Below, in pieces: positions 24,139 to 33,238 of a stretch of 64,000 bases of DNA. A program made the position numbers and the translations under genes. The stretch covers positions 62,001 to 126,000 of the forward strand of contig NZ_CP061310.1 in assembly GCF_018687975.1 (NCBI RefSeq), in the 5' to 3' direction. Each line of letters begins with the position of its first letter. Position 1 is the stretch's first letter. The notes below the pieces were generated by a model. It was not told the DNA's origin. It saw only the letters and a program-made list of their open reading frames with translations, and did no database searches. The DNA is from Polynucleobacter sp. es-EL-1. Lineage in GTDB: Bacteria; Pseudomonadota; Gammaproteobacteria; Burkholderiales; Burkholderiaceae.

Positions 24139-25005
24139 ATGAACAGTAGCCACTCCAATTCGGTGGAAGTGAAGCAAAAAACCTCTAGCGGTGGCCATGG
24201 CGAAGTTGTAGTTCAAATTAAGGACGTCAACTTTTCCTATGCTCCCGGCGAGCGGCAAATCCTCTCGGGGCTCAATATGGAGTTCCGCCGTGGTCAAGTG
24301 GTTGCGGTGATGGGTGGCTCTGGTTGTGGCAAGACGACCATCTTAAGATTAATTGGCGGTCAATTTGCTGCTCAGTCAGGTCAAGTTCTGTTTGAGGGTC
24401 GCGATGTTGGCAAGATGACCTCTGCAGAGCTGATGCTTGCGCGACGTCGTATGGGAATGCTATTTCAGTTTGGCGCCTTATTTACCGATTTGAGCGTTTT
24501 TGAAAACGTTGCCTTTCCCCTGCGTGAACATACCAATTTGAGCGAAGACTTATTGCGCTCACTCGTTTTAATGAAACTCAATGCAGTCGGTTTGCGTGGC
24601 GCACGTGACTTGATGCCATCGCAGATTTCCGGGGGGATGGCCAGACGCGTTGCACTTGCTAGAGCAATTGCTTTAGACCCCCCCTTGATCATGTATGACG
24701 AGCCATTCGCAGGTCTTGATCCTATTTCATTGGGGATTACGGCGCGTTTGATTCGAGATTTGAATAATGCCTTGGGTGCTACCAGCTTATTGGTAACGCA
24801 TGATGTTGAAGAGACGTTTGAAATTGCGGACTATGTGTACTTCATCGCTAATGGCCGAATTGGTGCGCAGGGCACGCCCCTAGAGTTAAGCCGCTCCACC
24901 GATCCTTTTGTGCGTCAGTTCTTGGACGCATCTCCTGATGGTCCGGTACCGTTTCATTATCCTGGACAGACTCTCGCAGAAGATTTTGGGGTGAGTCTGA
25001 AATGA
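24139..25005 (+). CDS. mlaF: Mla phospholipid transport ATPase MlaF
   Basis: MlaF is the cytoplasmic ATPase of the MlaFEDB complex, which moves phospholipids between the inner membrane and the periplasmic carrier MlaC and so supports outer-membrane lipid asymmetry. In 288 residues there is a Walker A G-G-S-G-C-G-K-T-T (59-67), Q-loop L-F-Q-F-G-A-L-F, signature I-S-G-G-M-A-R-R, Walker B M-Y-D-E-P-F-A-G-L-D and H-loop V-T-H-D-V-E-E-T. The L-F-Q-F-G-A-L-F-T-D-L segment is typical of MlaF rather than other importers. It overlaps mlaE by four bases. Confidence 0.95.
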   Translation: MNSSHSNSVEVKQKTSSGGHGEVVVQIKDVNFSYAPGERQILSGLNMEFRRGQVVAVMGGSGCGKTTILRLIGGQFAAQSGQVLFEGRDVGKMTSAELMLARRRMGMLFQFGALFTDLSVFENVAFPLREHTNLSEDLLRSLVLMKLNAVGLRGARDLMPSQISGGMARRVALARAIALDPPLIMYDEPFAGLDPISLGITARLIRDLNNALGATSLLVTHDVEETFEIADYVYFIANGRIGAQGTPLELSRSTDPFVRQFLDASPDGPVPFHYPGQTLAEDFGVSLK

Positions 25006-25799
25006 GCATCTTTCATAGAGCTTTAGATCTTTTCGGTGACCTTGGTTTTTTTGTTCGTCGTAACTTAACAAGTCTTGGGCTCGCAGCGCGCATGTTTGCA
25101 GCGGTGATCTGGCGTTCTGGATTTTTATTAAAGCGGCCTCGTTTAGTTTCTGACCAGATTCTGTTTGTAGGCAATCACTCTTTTGTGATCATTGCGGTAT
25201 CTGGTTTATTTGTTGGCTTCGTCTTAGGTCTGCAGGGCTATTACACTCTCAATCGTTATGGCTCAGAGCAGGCATTGGGATTGTTGGTTGCGTTATCGCT
25301 CACTCGTGAATTAGGGCCTGTCATTACCGCCTTGCTCTTTGCTGGCCGTGCCGGTACTTCGCTGACTGCTGAAATTGGTCTCATGAAAGCTGGTGAACAG
25401 TTAAGCGCTATGGAAATGATGGCAGTAGATCCATTAAGTCGTGTGATTGCACCGCGTTTATGGGCAGGCATTATTGCCATGCCAATTTTGGCAACTATCT
25501 TTACCGCAGTGGGTGTGATAGGTGGTTATTTTGTTGGCGTGCCTCTGATCGGAGTAGATTCAGGCGCTTTCTGGTCGCAGATGCAAGGTGGGGTGGATCT
25601 ATTTTCTGATATTGGTAATGGACTCATCAAAAGCTTGGTATTTGGTGTAGCAGTTACCTTTATCGCGCTTTATCAAGGATTTGAAGCGAAACCTACGCCG
25701 GAGGGCGTATCTCAAGCAACTACCCGTACAGTAGTCATTTCTTCTTTGTCGGTTTTGGCATTGGACTTCTTGTTAACTGCGATGATGTTCTCGAATTAG
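25002..25799 (+). CDS. mlaE: Mla phospholipid transport permease MlaE
   Basis: MlaE is the integral-membrane permease of MlaFEDB. The 265 residues contain the family core G-L-F-V-G-F-V-L-G-L-Q-G-Y, then L-T-R-E-L-G-P-V-I-T-A-L-L-F-A-G-R-A-G-T, T-A-E-I-G-L-M and E-Q-L-S-A-M-E-M-M, within about five hydrophobic segments. It is coupled to mlaF by ATGA and followed by mlaD after 21 bases. Confidence 0.95.
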   Translation: MSIFHRALDLFGDLGFFVRRNLTSLGLAARMFAAVIWRSGFLLKRPRLVSDQILFVGNHSFVIIAVSGLFVGFVLGLQGYYTLNRYGSEQALGLLVALSLTRELGPVITALLFAGRAGTSLTAEIGLMKAGEQLSAMEMMAVDPLSRVIAPRLWAGIIAMPILATIFTAVGVIGGYFVGVPLIGVDSGAFWSQMQGGVDLFSDIGNGLIKSLVFGVAVTFIALYQGFEAKPTPEGVSQATTRTVVISSLSVLALDFLLTAMMFSN

Positions 25800-25820
25800 A
25801 AAGAATAAACTGGAACTCTT

Positions 25821-26309
25821 ATGAGAAAAAGTGCAATTGATGTTTGGGTCGGAATTTTCGTAGCCATCGGTTTGTTGGCTGCCTTATTTCTTGCATTGAA
25901 AGTCGGCAATATGAATGCCGTCTCATTTGCACCTACTTATAAAATTTCAGCGCGCTTTGATAATATCGGCGGCCTCAAGCCTCGCGCACCAGTCAAGAGT
26001 GCAGGTGTTGTTGTTGGCCGCATTGCCAATATTTCTTTTGATGATCAAACCTATCAGGCTACTGTGGTGATGACTATCGAAGATACCTATAAATTCCCCA
26101 AAGACTCCTCTGCCAAGATTTTGACTTCAGGACTATTGGGCGAACAGTACATTGGTCTTGAGGCTGGAGGATCAGACGATATGTTGGCTTCTGGCGACAA
26201 GATTACCCAAACCCAATCAGCAGTTGTTTTAGAGAATTTGATCAGTCAGTTTCTCTATAACAAAGCTGCTGATAGTGGACAGGATAAAGGTCAGGACGCT
26301 GCAAAATAA
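25821..26309 (+). CDS. mlaD: Mla complex MCE-domain protein MlaD
   Basis: MlaD forms a hexameric ring anchored in the inner membrane that conducts phospholipid between MlaE and MlaC. The 162-residue product has one N-terminal membrane helix (about 9-28) and a single MCE domain (about 38-116) with F-D-N-I-G-G-L-K-P-R-A-P-V-K-S-A-G-V-V-V-G and L-G-E-Q-Y-I-G-L-E-A-G-G. A short Q/D/K-rich tail closes it. The stop overlaps the mlaA start (TAATG). Confidence 0.95.
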   Translation: MRKSAIDVWVGIFVAIGLLAALFLALKVGNMNAVSFAPTYKISARFDNIGGLKPRAPVKSAGVVVGRIANISFDDQTYQATVVMTIEDTYKFPKDSSAKILTSGLLGEQYIGLEAGGSDDMLASGDKITQTQSAVVLENLISQFLYNKAADSGQDKGQDAAK

Positions 26310-27055
26310 TGACCTTATTTGCCAAACTCAAACGCTGGATATTGCTGTGCTTTGTCACGACTATGGTTGGTTGTGCATCGATACCTGCTGGGGTTCAGCC
26401 ATCTCCACAAGATCCTTGGGAGCCATTTAACCGTTCCGTGTTTGAGTTCAATGAAGGCTTAGATGCTTACGTACTCAAGCCGGTGGTTGCTGGATATCGT
26501 TTTGTTTTGCCGGAATTTGTGCGCGATGGTATTTACAACTTCTTTAGCAATTACAGTGATATCTATACCGCCCTTCAAAACCTATTGCAGGGAAAGCCAG
26601 ATTACGCCTTTAGCGACCTCATGCGAGTGGTGGTGAATACCACCATGGGTCTGGGTGGTCTGATTGATTTGGCTACCCCCGGTGGCCTTGAAAAACACAA
26701 AGAGGATTGGGGTCAAACCTTTGGGGTTTGGGGTATTCCATCGGGCCCATATGTTGTTTTGCCATTTTTTGGTCCGAGCAATGTGCGTGACACCTTTGGT
26801 ACTGCTGCGGATTTAGAGTCAGATTACTTATTTAGATTGTTGCCTGATGTTGCCCTGAGAAATAGCTTAACGGGTCTTAGGGTGGTCAATTCCCGCAATA
26901 CCTATTACGAGGCAGGCGACCTATTGGATGGAGCTGCCATTGATAAGTACAGCTTTATGCGTGATGCTTATATTCAAAGACGGGAATATCAAATCAATGA
27001 GGGTCGCGAAGATAGAGAGCCTTTGATGCCCCCTTACCAAAATCCTTATGAGTAA
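26309..27055 (+). CDS. mlaA: Outer-membrane lipoprotein MlaA (VacJ)
   Basis: MlaA sits in the outer membrane, removes phospholipid from the outer leaflet and hands it to MlaC. The 248-residue protein has a signal peptide with lipobox M-V-G-C, then D-P-W-E-P-F-N-R-S-V-F-E-F-N. G-L-G-G-L-I-D-L-A and D-W-G-Q-T-F-G-V-W-G-I-P-S-G-P-Y-V-V-L-P-F-F-G-P-S are diagnostic of the family. Presence of mlaA inside the mla operon is usual in betaproteobacteria; in E. coli it lies elsewhere. Confidence 0.95.
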   Translation: MTLFAKLKRWILLCFVTTMVGCASIPAGVQPSPQDPWEPFNRSVFEFNEGLDAYVLKPVVAGYRFVLPEFVRDGIYNFFSNYSDIYTALQNLLQGKPDYAFSDLMRVVVNTTMGLGGLIDLATPGGLEKHKEDWGQTFGVWGIPSGPYVVLPFFGPSNVRDTFGTAADLESDYLFRLLPDVALRNSLTGLRVVNSRNTYYEAGDLLDGAAIDKYSFMRDAYIQRREYQINEGREDREPLMPPYQNPYE

Positions 27056-27126
27056 TATTGGCTGGGTACATCAGATTGATGAAAAGGCTAAAATGGCCTT
27101 TAATCATCAGCCCAGAGCGAGGAAAT

Positions 27127-27774
27127 ATGAAAATCCAAAACATCTTTAAACAATGCTCCGCCGTATTGCTCTCAACTGTATTTTTGATGATCGGCAATCT
27201 TGCTGCTCAACCAGTTGATCAATCCACTCCTGATGGCTTAATTAAGAGTGTGGTTTCTGATGTCATGGCTTCCGTTAAATCAGACCCCGAAATTCAAAAG
27301 GGCAATATCCCTCGCATCGTTGATTTGGTGGAAAAGAAAATTGTTCCCTACACTGATATGCGCCGCACTACAGAAATGGCAATGGGCCCCAATTGGAAAA
27401 AAGCCACCCCTGAGCAACAGACCCAACTAGTGAGCGAATTTAAAAGTTTACTGATCCGTACTTATTCAGGTGCTTTAAGCCAATTGCGCGATCAGACAAT
27501 TCAATTTAAGCCCTTGCGCGCAGCTCCTGATGATAAAGAAGTAGTCGTGAAAACCGTGGTGATTGGTCGTGGAGATCCAATACCTTTGGACTACCGTCTT
27601 GAGAAAACGCCGAATGGCTGGAAAGTCTACGATATGAATATCATGGGTGTTTGGCTCATTGAGGCTTATCGTAATCAATTTGCTAATCAAATTGGTCAAA
27701 ATGGCGTTGAAGGGTTGGTGAAGTTTTTGCAAGATCGAAATAAGCAACTTGCTGCCGCTAAGCCCGCCAATTAA
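27127..27774 (+). CDS. mlaC: Periplasmic phospholipid carrier MlaC
   Basis: MlaC (Ttg2D-like) shuttles phospholipid across the periplasm between MlaA and MlaD. I start at the ATG at 27127, which has GAGGAAAT directly upstream. A longer frame from 27058 has no ribosome-binding site and would hide the signal peptide. The 215-residue product has a signal peptide (about 1-25), P-Y-T-D-M-R-R-T-T-E-M-A-M-G-P-N-W, and the K-T-P-N-G-W-K-V-Y-D-M-N-I-M-G-V-W-L-I block conserved in the family. Confidence 0.94.
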   Translation: MKIQNIFKQCSAVLLSTVFLMIGNLAAQPVDQSTPDGLIKSVVSDVMASVKSDPEIQKGNIPRIVDLVEKKIVPYTDMRRTTEMAMGPNWKKATPEQQTQLVSEFKSLLIRTYSGALSQLRDQTIQFKPLRAAPDDKEVVVKTVVIGRGDPIPLDYRLEKTPNGWKVYDMNIMGVWLIEAYRNQFANQIGQNGVEGLVKFLQDRNKQLAAAKPAN

Positions 27775-27787
27775 AGATTATTGATAC

Positions 27788-28048
27788 ATGCCATTTTCAT
27801 TGCCCGTCTCGGTTACGCAGCAGAACATTCTGCAATTAGAAAAAGATGGCCTTTTAAATTTGGCTGCACTCAGAACGATTGATTGTGGACGCCTGCAAGA
27901 TTTTGATTCAACCGTCTTGACCCTACTTTTAGCTTGGCAGAAAAAATTACAAGCCGATCAACAGCAGTTGGTGCTGATCAATACCCCAGAAAAACTAAAA
28001 GTGCTAGCAAGTGTTTATGGCGTCTCTGCATTGCTAGGTTTGTCATAG
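27788..28048 (+). CDS. mlaB: STAS-domain subunit MlaB
   Basis: MlaB is the small cytoplasmic STAS protein that stabilises MlaF in the MlaFEDB complex. The 86-residue product has a STAS-like pattern with D-C-G-R-L-Q-D-F-D-S-T-V-L-T-L-L-L-A-W, matching the D-S-s-h-l-h-h-L motif of the fold. It lies 13 bases after mlaC and two bases before the next ATPase gene. The sequence is too divergent for certainty by itself; position makes the call. Confidence 0.85.
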   Translation: MPFSLPVSVTQQNILQLEKDGLLNLAALRTIDCGRLQDFDSTVLTLLLAWQKKLQADQQQLVLINTPEKLKVLASVYGVSALLGLS

Positions 28049-28049
28049 C

Positions 28050-28802
28050 ATGCCCTCTGCAATTTCAATTCAGAAGATATCTAAAAATTACGGAGCCCTT
28101 CAAGCGCTCAATGATGTCTCTCTCTCAATAGAGCAGGGTGAGTTTTTTGGTTTGCTTGGGCCTAATGGCGCTGGCAAGACTACCTTGATTTCTATTTTGG
28201 CTGGTTTGGTGAATGCAGATCATGGGCATGCGGCCATTATGGGCGCCAATGTGCAGAGCCAATTTCGGGATGCGCGCCGCATGCTTGGCGTTGTTCCTCA
28301 GGAATTAGTATTCGATCCATTTTTTACTGTGAGAGAAACCCTCCAGTTCCAGTCTGGGTACTTCGGAATTCGTCATAACGATGCTTGGATCGAGGAGATC
28401 ATGACTAACCTTGATCTCATGAATAAGGCAGATAGCAATATGCGATCGCTATCGGGTGGTATGAAGCGCCGCGTGTTGGTAGCCCAAGCGCTGGTCCACA
28501 GACCACCAGTCATTATTTTGGATGAACCAACCGCCGGTGTTGATGTCGAATTGCGCCAATCACTCTGGCAATTTATTAGCCGCTTAAACCAAGATGGTCA
28601 TACGATCGTCTTGACAACCCATTACCTTGAAGAAGCTGAAGCCTTATGCCAGCGTATTGCCATGCTTAAGCAGGGAAAAATTGTTGCTTTAGACACTACG
28701 GCAAATTTGCTAAGCCAGTATGGATCGGTTAAGAAGGATGGCGAAGGTAAGGCAGACTTAGAGGATGTCTTTGTCAACATCATGTCAGGGAATGCAATAT
28801 GA
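28050..28802 (+). CDS. ABC-2 type exporter ATP-binding protein (YadG-like)
   Basis: This is the cytoplasmic ATPase of an ABC-2 exporter of unknown substrate. The 250 residues contain Walker A G-P-N-G-A-G-K-T-T (about 38-46), signature L-S-G-G-M-K-R-R-V, Walker B V-I-I-L-D-E-P-T-A-G-V-D and switch T-T-H-Y-L-E-E-A-E-A. It resembles E. coli YadG. The pair with the following permease (ATGA overlap), placed between mlaB and the bolA gene, is common in betaproteobacteria; a link to envelope lipid transport is suggested only by position. Confidence 0.88.
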   Translation: MPSAISIQKISKNYGALQALNDVSLSIEQGEFFGLLGPNGAGKTTLISILAGLVNADHGHAAIMGANVQSQFRDARRMLGVVPQELVFDPFFTVRETLQFQSGYFGIRHNDAWIEEIMTNLDLMNKADSNMRSLSGGMKRRVLVAQALVHRPPVIILDEPTAGVDVELRQSLWQFISRLNQDGHTIVLTTHYLEEAEALCQRIAMLKQGKIVALDTTANLLSQYGSVKKDGEGKADLEDVFVNIMSGNAI

Positions 28803-29587
28803 AGCCCGCTCTGAATAAACCCGTGATTTCCTATGGGAGTGGTTTTCCCACATTGCTATTAAAAGAAGTAAAACGCTTCTACAAGGTAGCCTTTCAAACG
28901 GTTGCTGCCCCCGTACTTACTGCCGTTCTATATCTCATGATTTTTGGTCATGTCTTGGAAGGCAAAGAAGTATATGGTCGTCTTAATTACACCGCCTTTT
29001 TAATTCCAGGCCTAGTCATGATGAGTGTTTTGCAAAATGCGTTTGCCAATACTTCATCTTCCCTTATCCAATCTAAGGTAACGGGCAACCTGGTATTTGT
29101 GTTGCTTGCCCCATTTAGCCATTTGGAGTTTTATGCTGCCTATGTATTGGCTGCAGTATTTCGCGGAATCGTTGTGGGATCTGGGGTATTAATCATTACG
29201 GTATGGTTTGCCATGCCATCTTTTGAATACCCAATCTGGATTATGGTTTTTGCCCTTCTGGGTGCTGCCATTTTAGGAAGCATGGGTTTAATAGCAGGCA
29301 TTTGGGCTGATAAATACGATCAATTGGCTGCATTTCAAAACTTCATCATCATGCCGGCAACGATGTTATCGGGCGTGTTTTACTCGATTCATTCTTTGCC
29401 TGCAGCATGGCAAACGGTCTCCCATTTCAACCCCTTCTTTTACATGATTGATGGGTTTCGTTATGGCTTTTTTGGCGTGTCTGATATCTCACCATGGAGC
29501 AGCTTGGGAATTGTGCTGTGCTTCTTCATAGTGGTTTCAGTCATTGCTTTACGGTTATTGCAAAAAGGCTATAAGTTAAGAAACTAG
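28799..29587 (+). CDS. ABC-2 type exporter permease (YadH-like)
   Basis: This is the membrane partner of the preceding ATPase. The 262-residue protein has about six hydrophobic helices and the ABC-2 motif region N-F-I-I-M-P-A-T-M-L-S-G-V-F-Y-S. H-F-N-P-F-F-Y-M-I-D-G-F-R-Y-G-F-F-G follows, as in YadH and other ABC-2 permeases. Substrate is unknown. Confidence 0.88.
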   Translation: MKPALNKPVISYGSGFPTLLLKEVKRFYKVAFQTVAAPVLTAVLYLMIFGHVLEGKEVYGRLNYTAFLIPGLVMMSVLQNAFANTSSSLIQSKVTGNLVFVLLAPFSHLEFYAAYVLAAVFRGIVVGSGVLIITVWFAMPSFEYPIWIMVFALLGAAILGSMGLIAGIWADKYDQLAAFQNFIIMPATMLSGVFYSIHSLPAAWQTVSHFNPFFYMIDGFRYGFFGVSDISPWSSLGIVLCFFIVVSVIALRLLQKGYKLRN

Positions 29588-29657
29588 TGATGTATTGAAT
29601 ATCTACAGTTAAGTTAACGAATAAAGAGTAGAACTGAATAAAGATGAGGAGATTGTG

Positions 29658-29906
29658 ATGCTGCCAACCCCAGAGCAAATCGAGGGCTATATCAAACAAG
29701 GCATACCCTGTACGCACATTAAAGTGGAGGGCGATGGTCAACATTTTTTCGCGACTATTGTGAGTCCAGAGTTTGAGGGAAAGCGTCTTATCCAAAGACA
29801 TCAGCTGGTCTATGGTGCCATGGGTGATCGCATGAAGGCAGAGGTCCATGCTTTATCGATTAAGGCATTTACTCCGCAAGAGTTTGCTCAAAACCCGAAT
29901 ACTTAA
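29658..29906 (+). CDS. BolA/IbaG family protein
   Basis: This is a small BolA-like protein of 82 residues. I use the ATG at 29658, six bases after GAGGAG; a GTG three bases earlier is also in frame. Features are C-T-H-I-K-V-E-G-D-G-Q-H-F near the start, F-E-G-K-R-L-I-Q-R-H-Q-L-V-Y-G-A-M-G, and H-A-L-S-I-K-A-F-T-P-Q-E-F, closest to E. coli IbaG (YrbA). IbaG-type proteins pair with monothiol glutaredoxins and Fe-S clusters; a CGFS glutaredoxin (grxD) occurs later in this window. As in E. coli it sits directly before murA. Confidence 0.9.
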   Translation: MLPTPEQIEGYIKQGIPCTHIKVEGDGQHFFATIVSPEFEGKRLIQRHQLVYGAMGDRMKAEVHALSIKAFTPQEFAQNPNT

Positions 29907-29938
29907 AATACGAATTCTCCTGTTACTGGATTAGATTG

Positions 29939-31213
29939 ATGGATAAATTACGAATGACTGGTGGTACCCCATTAAAGGGTGAGGTGGTAATTGCGGGCGC
30001 CAAAAATGCGGCCTTACCAATTCTCTGCGCTTGTTTATTAACTGACCAGCCAGTTGTTTTGCATAACGTTCCAGATCTGCAAGACGTTCGTACTATGCTC
30101 AAGCTGTTACAGGAAATTGGGGTGACAGTGAGCTTCCCTGATGCGAGTAATCGTAATCATGTCATCCTTCATGCGGCCAATATTCAGAGTTCTGAAGCAA
30201 CCTATGAAATGGTGAAAACCATGCGCGCTTCCATTTTGGTGCTCGGGCCATTGCTTGCCAGAATGCATAGTGCCAAAGTATCTTTGCCGGGTGGCTGTGC
30301 AATCGGTGCTCGCCCTGTAGATCAGCACATTAAAGGCCTTAAGGCCATGGGTGCCACGATCAAAATTAAGAGCGGGTACATTCAGGCAGAAACAAAATCC
30401 CCTTCAGGTCGCTTAAAAGGCGCATCTATCTTGACGGACATGATTACCGTTACTGGTACGGAAAACTTGCTGATGGCAGCAACTTTGGCTTTGGGCACTA
30501 CGACCCTAGAGAATGCTGCGCGCGAACCAGAAGTGGGTGATCTGGCCGAGTTGCTGGTAAAAATGGGTGCAAAGATCACTGGTATTGGCACAGATCGTCT
30601 GGTCATTGAGGGTGTAGAAAAGCTTCACGGTGCAGAGCATGCGGTAATTGCTGATCGTATTGAGGCAGGTACTTTCTTATGCGCTGTTGCCGCAACCGGT
30701 GGTGAAATCTTGGTTAAGCACTGTCGTCCAGACACCTTGGATGCCGTGATCGTCAAACTCAAAGAGGCGGGTTTAGAGATGGAAGTCGGGTCTGATTGGA
30801 TTAAAGCCCGCATGAACGGTCGCCCCAAGGCCGTGAGTTTTCGAACCTCTGAGTACCCAGCCTTCCCAACGGATATGCAGGCCCAGTTAATGGCGGTCAA
30901 TGCCATTGCCCAAGGAAACGCCACGATTACCGAGACGATCTTTGAAAACCGTTTTATGCACGTTCAGGAAATGAATCGTTTGGGCGCAGATATCGCCATT
31001 GAAGGTAATACGGCTATTGCTCAAGGTGTTGAGAGCCTATCTGGAGCGGTCGTAATGGCGACGGATTTACGCGCTTCCGCTAGCTTGGTGATTGCCGGTC
31101 TGGCTGCGCAAGGGGAAACTCAAGTGGATCGTATTTATCACCTAGATCGTGGATATGACCGTATGGAGCAAAAGTTGACCCTACTGGGGGCCAACATTCA
31201 GCGTATCAAGTAA
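29939..31213 (+). CDS. murA: UDP-N-acetylglucosamine 1-carboxyvinyltransferase
   Basis: MurA transfers enolpyruvate from PEP to UDP-GlcNAc, the first committed step of peptidoglycan synthesis. The ATG at 29939 gives 424 residues (a TTG one codon earlier is unlikely). The family K-N-A-A-L-P motif is at 22-27, and catalytic Cys120 lies in P-G-G-C-A-I-G-A-R-P-V-D, so the protein should be fosfomycin-sensitive. Also seen is F-P-T-D-M-Q-A-Q. It precedes hisG by 20 bases, a Burkholderiales arrangement. Confidence 0.97.
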   Translation: MDKLRMTGGTPLKGEVVIAGAKNAALPILCACLLTDQPVVLHNVPDLQDVRTMLKLLQEIGVTVSFPDASNRNHVILHAANIQSSEATYEMVKTMRASILVLGPLLARMHSAKVSLPGGCAIGARPVDQHIKGLKAMGATIKIKSGYIQAETKSPSGRLKGASILTDMITVTGTENLLMAATLALGTTTLENAAREPEVGDLAELLVKMGAKITGIGTDRLVIEGVEKLHGAEHAVIADRIEAGTFLCAVAATGGEILVKHCRPDTLDAVIVKLKEAGLEMEVGSDWIKARMNGRPKAVSFRTSEYPAFPTDMQAQLMAVNAIAQGNATITETIFENRFMHVQEMNRLGADIAIEGNTAIAQGVESLSGAVVMATDLRASASLVIAGLAAQGETQVDRIYHLDRGYDRMEQKLTLLGANIQRIK

Positions 31214-31233
31214 GCCTGATGGATAATTAGTCC

Positions 31234-31860
31234 ATGAAGTTAACTTTAGCCCTTTCGAAGGGGCGCATCTTCGAAGAAACCGCCGAGATCTTATCCAAGA
31301 TTGGCATTCGCCCGCTTGAAGATCCTGAGAAGTCACGCAAACTCATTATTGAGACCTCTAATCCTGATGTCAGACTCATTATTGTGCGCGCCTCTGATGT
31401 ACCCACTTATGTCCAGTTTGGCGGTGCCGATTTTGGGGTTGCAGGTTTGGACGTCTTAATGGAAAACGGTACTGATGGTTTGTATGTGCCGTTTGATTTG
31501 GATATTGCTAAATGTCGTATGTCTGTTGCCGTTAAAGATGGCTTTGATTACGTAGCAGCGGTTAAGCAAGGATCACGCCTAAAAGTAGCAACTAAGTATG
31601 TTAACTGCGCACGTGAGCACTTCGCTAATAAAGGTGTACATATCGATACGATTCATTTGTATGGCTCGATGGAGTTGGCGCCTCTGGTGGGTTTGGCCGA
31701 TGCGATTGTGGATCTAGTGTCTACAGGAAATACTTTGCGCGCTAATGGATTGGTTGAGGTTGAAGAAATTGCTAATATCAGCGCGCGCTTGGTTGTCAAT
31801 CAAGCTTCCTATAAACGTAAGCGTGCCCAGCTTCAACCATTCTTTGATTTGTTGAAGTAA
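31234..31860 (+). CDS. hisG: ATP phosphoribosyltransferase, short form
   Basis: HisG links ATP and PRPP in the first step of histidine synthesis. At 208 residues it is the short form, which lacks the C-terminal regulatory domain and in known cases works with the HisZ regulatory subunit. Features include L-A-L-S-K-G-R-I-F-E-E-T, G-A-D-F-G-V-A-G-L-D-V-L-M-E and the PRPP loop D-A-I-V-D-L-V-S-T-G-N-T-L-R. No hisZ is present in this window. It leads the his cluster. Confidence 0.95.
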   Translation: MKLTLALSKGRIFEETAEILSKIGIRPLEDPEKSRKLIIETSNPDVRLIIVRASDVPTYVQFGGADFGVAGLDVLMENGTDGLYVPFDLDIAKCRMSVAVKDGFDYVAAVKQGSRLKVATKYVNCAREHFANKGVHIDTIHLYGSMELAPLVGLADAIVDLVSTGNTLRANGLVEVEEIANISARLVVNQASYKRKRAQLQPFFDLLK

Positions 31861-31874
31861 GTCAGAAGATCAAC

Positions 31875-33194
31875 ATGTCAGCCGTCAATATCAAACGCCT
31901 CAATAGCAAAGATGCTGGGTTTAAAGAAACCTTGCTCGCCAGCCTTTCTTTGCCGATGGCTGATGATGCAGCGATTGATGCTGCAGTAGTTAAGATCCTA
32001 TCGCGCGTCAAAGAAGAGGGTGATGTCGCTGTTCTGGACTTCACGAAACAATTTGATCGTTTAAATGTTGCTAGTGTTGCGCAACTGGAAATTTCTAAAC
32101 AGGATTTAGAAAAAGCGTATATAGATTTATCGGCAGAGCAAAAAAATGCTTTGGACATTGCCGCACAAAGAGTGCGTGAATATCATGAGAAGCAGAAAAT
32201 TGAGGCAGGTTGCCACTCTTGGGAGTATGAAGAATCTGATGGCACACGCTTAGGTCAAAAGGTCACAGCATTAGACCGCGTTGGTATTTATGTTCCTGGT
32301 GGTAAAGCGGCTTATCCATCCTCGGTGCTCATGAATGCCATTCCCGCAAAAGTCGCTGGGGTGAGTGAAGTAATCATGGTCGTGCCTACTCCGGATGGCG
32401 CGCGCAACCCATTGGTGCTGGCTGCCGCCTTTCTATCAGGGGTTGACCGAGTCTTTACGATTGGTGGAGCACAGGCAGTTGCTGCTTTAGCCTATGGCAC
32501 TAAAACCATTCCGCCCGTCGATAAAATCGTCGGTCCAGGTAATGCTTATGTAGCAGCTGCTAAACGCAGAGTATTTGGCACGGTTGGTATCGACATGATC
32601 GCTGGCCCATCGGAAATTCTCATCTTATGTGACGGCTCAAGTAATCCTGATTGGATTGCAATGGATTTATTTTCTCAAGCTGAGCATGATGAGTTAGCGC
32701 AATCAATTTTGCTTTGCCCAGATGCGCAATTTATTGAGCAAGTACAAAAAAGTATTAACAAGCTATTGCCCGAGATGCCCAGAAAGAAAGTGATTGAAGC
32801 ATCGCTTGCTAATCGTGCTTTATTGATTCAGGTAAGCGATATGGGCGAGGCTTGTGAGATTGCCAATGCGATTGCTGCAGAGCATTTAGAAATCTGCGCT
32901 ACCGAGCCACGTAAGTGGGCGGAGTTCATTCGTCATGCGGGCGCGATTTTTATGGGTAATTACACCAGCGAATCTTTGGGCGATTATTGCGCAGGACCCA
33001 ATCATGTTTTGCCAACAGCTCGTACAGCGCGCTTTTCATCCCCACTGGGCGTATATGACTTTATTAAACGCTCGAGTATGATTGAAGTGAGTGAGGCAGG
33101 CGCACAAACTTTAGGTGCCGTAGCTAGCACCCTCGCTCATGGTGAAGGTTTGACTGCGCACGCCCGAGCTGCTGAAATGCGCTTGAAAAAATAA
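31875..33194 (+). CDS. hisD: Histidinol dehydrogenase
   Basis: HisD oxidises L-histidinol to L-histidine in two NAD-dependent steps using zinc. The 439 residues contain Y-V-P-G-G-K-A-A-Y-P-S-S-V-L-M-N, G-G-A-Q-A-V-A-A-L-A-Y-G-T, V-G-P-G-N-A-Y-V, A-G-P-S-E-I, Q-A-E-H-D (zinc and catalytic region) and G-P-N-H-V-L-P-T. It follows hisG by 14 bases. The next gene, hisC, is on the opposite strand. Confidence 0.97.
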   Translation: MSAVNIKRLNSKDAGFKETLLASLSLPMADDAAIDAAVVKILSRVKEEGDVAVLDFTKQFDRLNVASVAQLEISKQDLEKAYIDLSAEQKNALDIAAQRVREYHEKQKIEAGCHSWEYEESDGTRLGQKVTALDRVGIYVPGGKAAYPSSVLMNAIPAKVAGVSEVIMVVPTPDGARNPLVLAAAFLSGVDRVFTIGGAQAVAALAYGTKTIPPVDKIVGPGNAYVAAAKRRVFGTVGIDMIAGPSEILILCDGSSNPDWIAMDLFSQAEHDELAQSILLCPDAQFIEQVQKSINKLLPEMPRKKVIEASLANRALLIQVSDMGEACEIANAIAAEHLEICATEPRKWAEFIRHAGAIFMGNYTSESLGDYCAGPNHVLPTARTARFSSPLGVYDFIKRSSMIEVSEAGAQTLGAVASTLAHGEGLTAHARAAEMRLKK

Positions 33195-33205
33195 ATACCT
33201 CAGTA

Positions 33206-33233
33206 AATTCAATACTAAAAAATTGATTGAATT
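33206..33233. terminator. Stem-loop between convergent hisD and hisC
   Basis: AATTCAAT (33206-33213) pairs with ATTGAATT (33226-33233) around a 12-base, A-rich loop. It sits in the 44-base gap between the convergent stops. The stem is AT-only apart from one C-G pair, so termination would be weak at best. Confidence 0.4.
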
Positions 33234-33238
33234 GCGTT

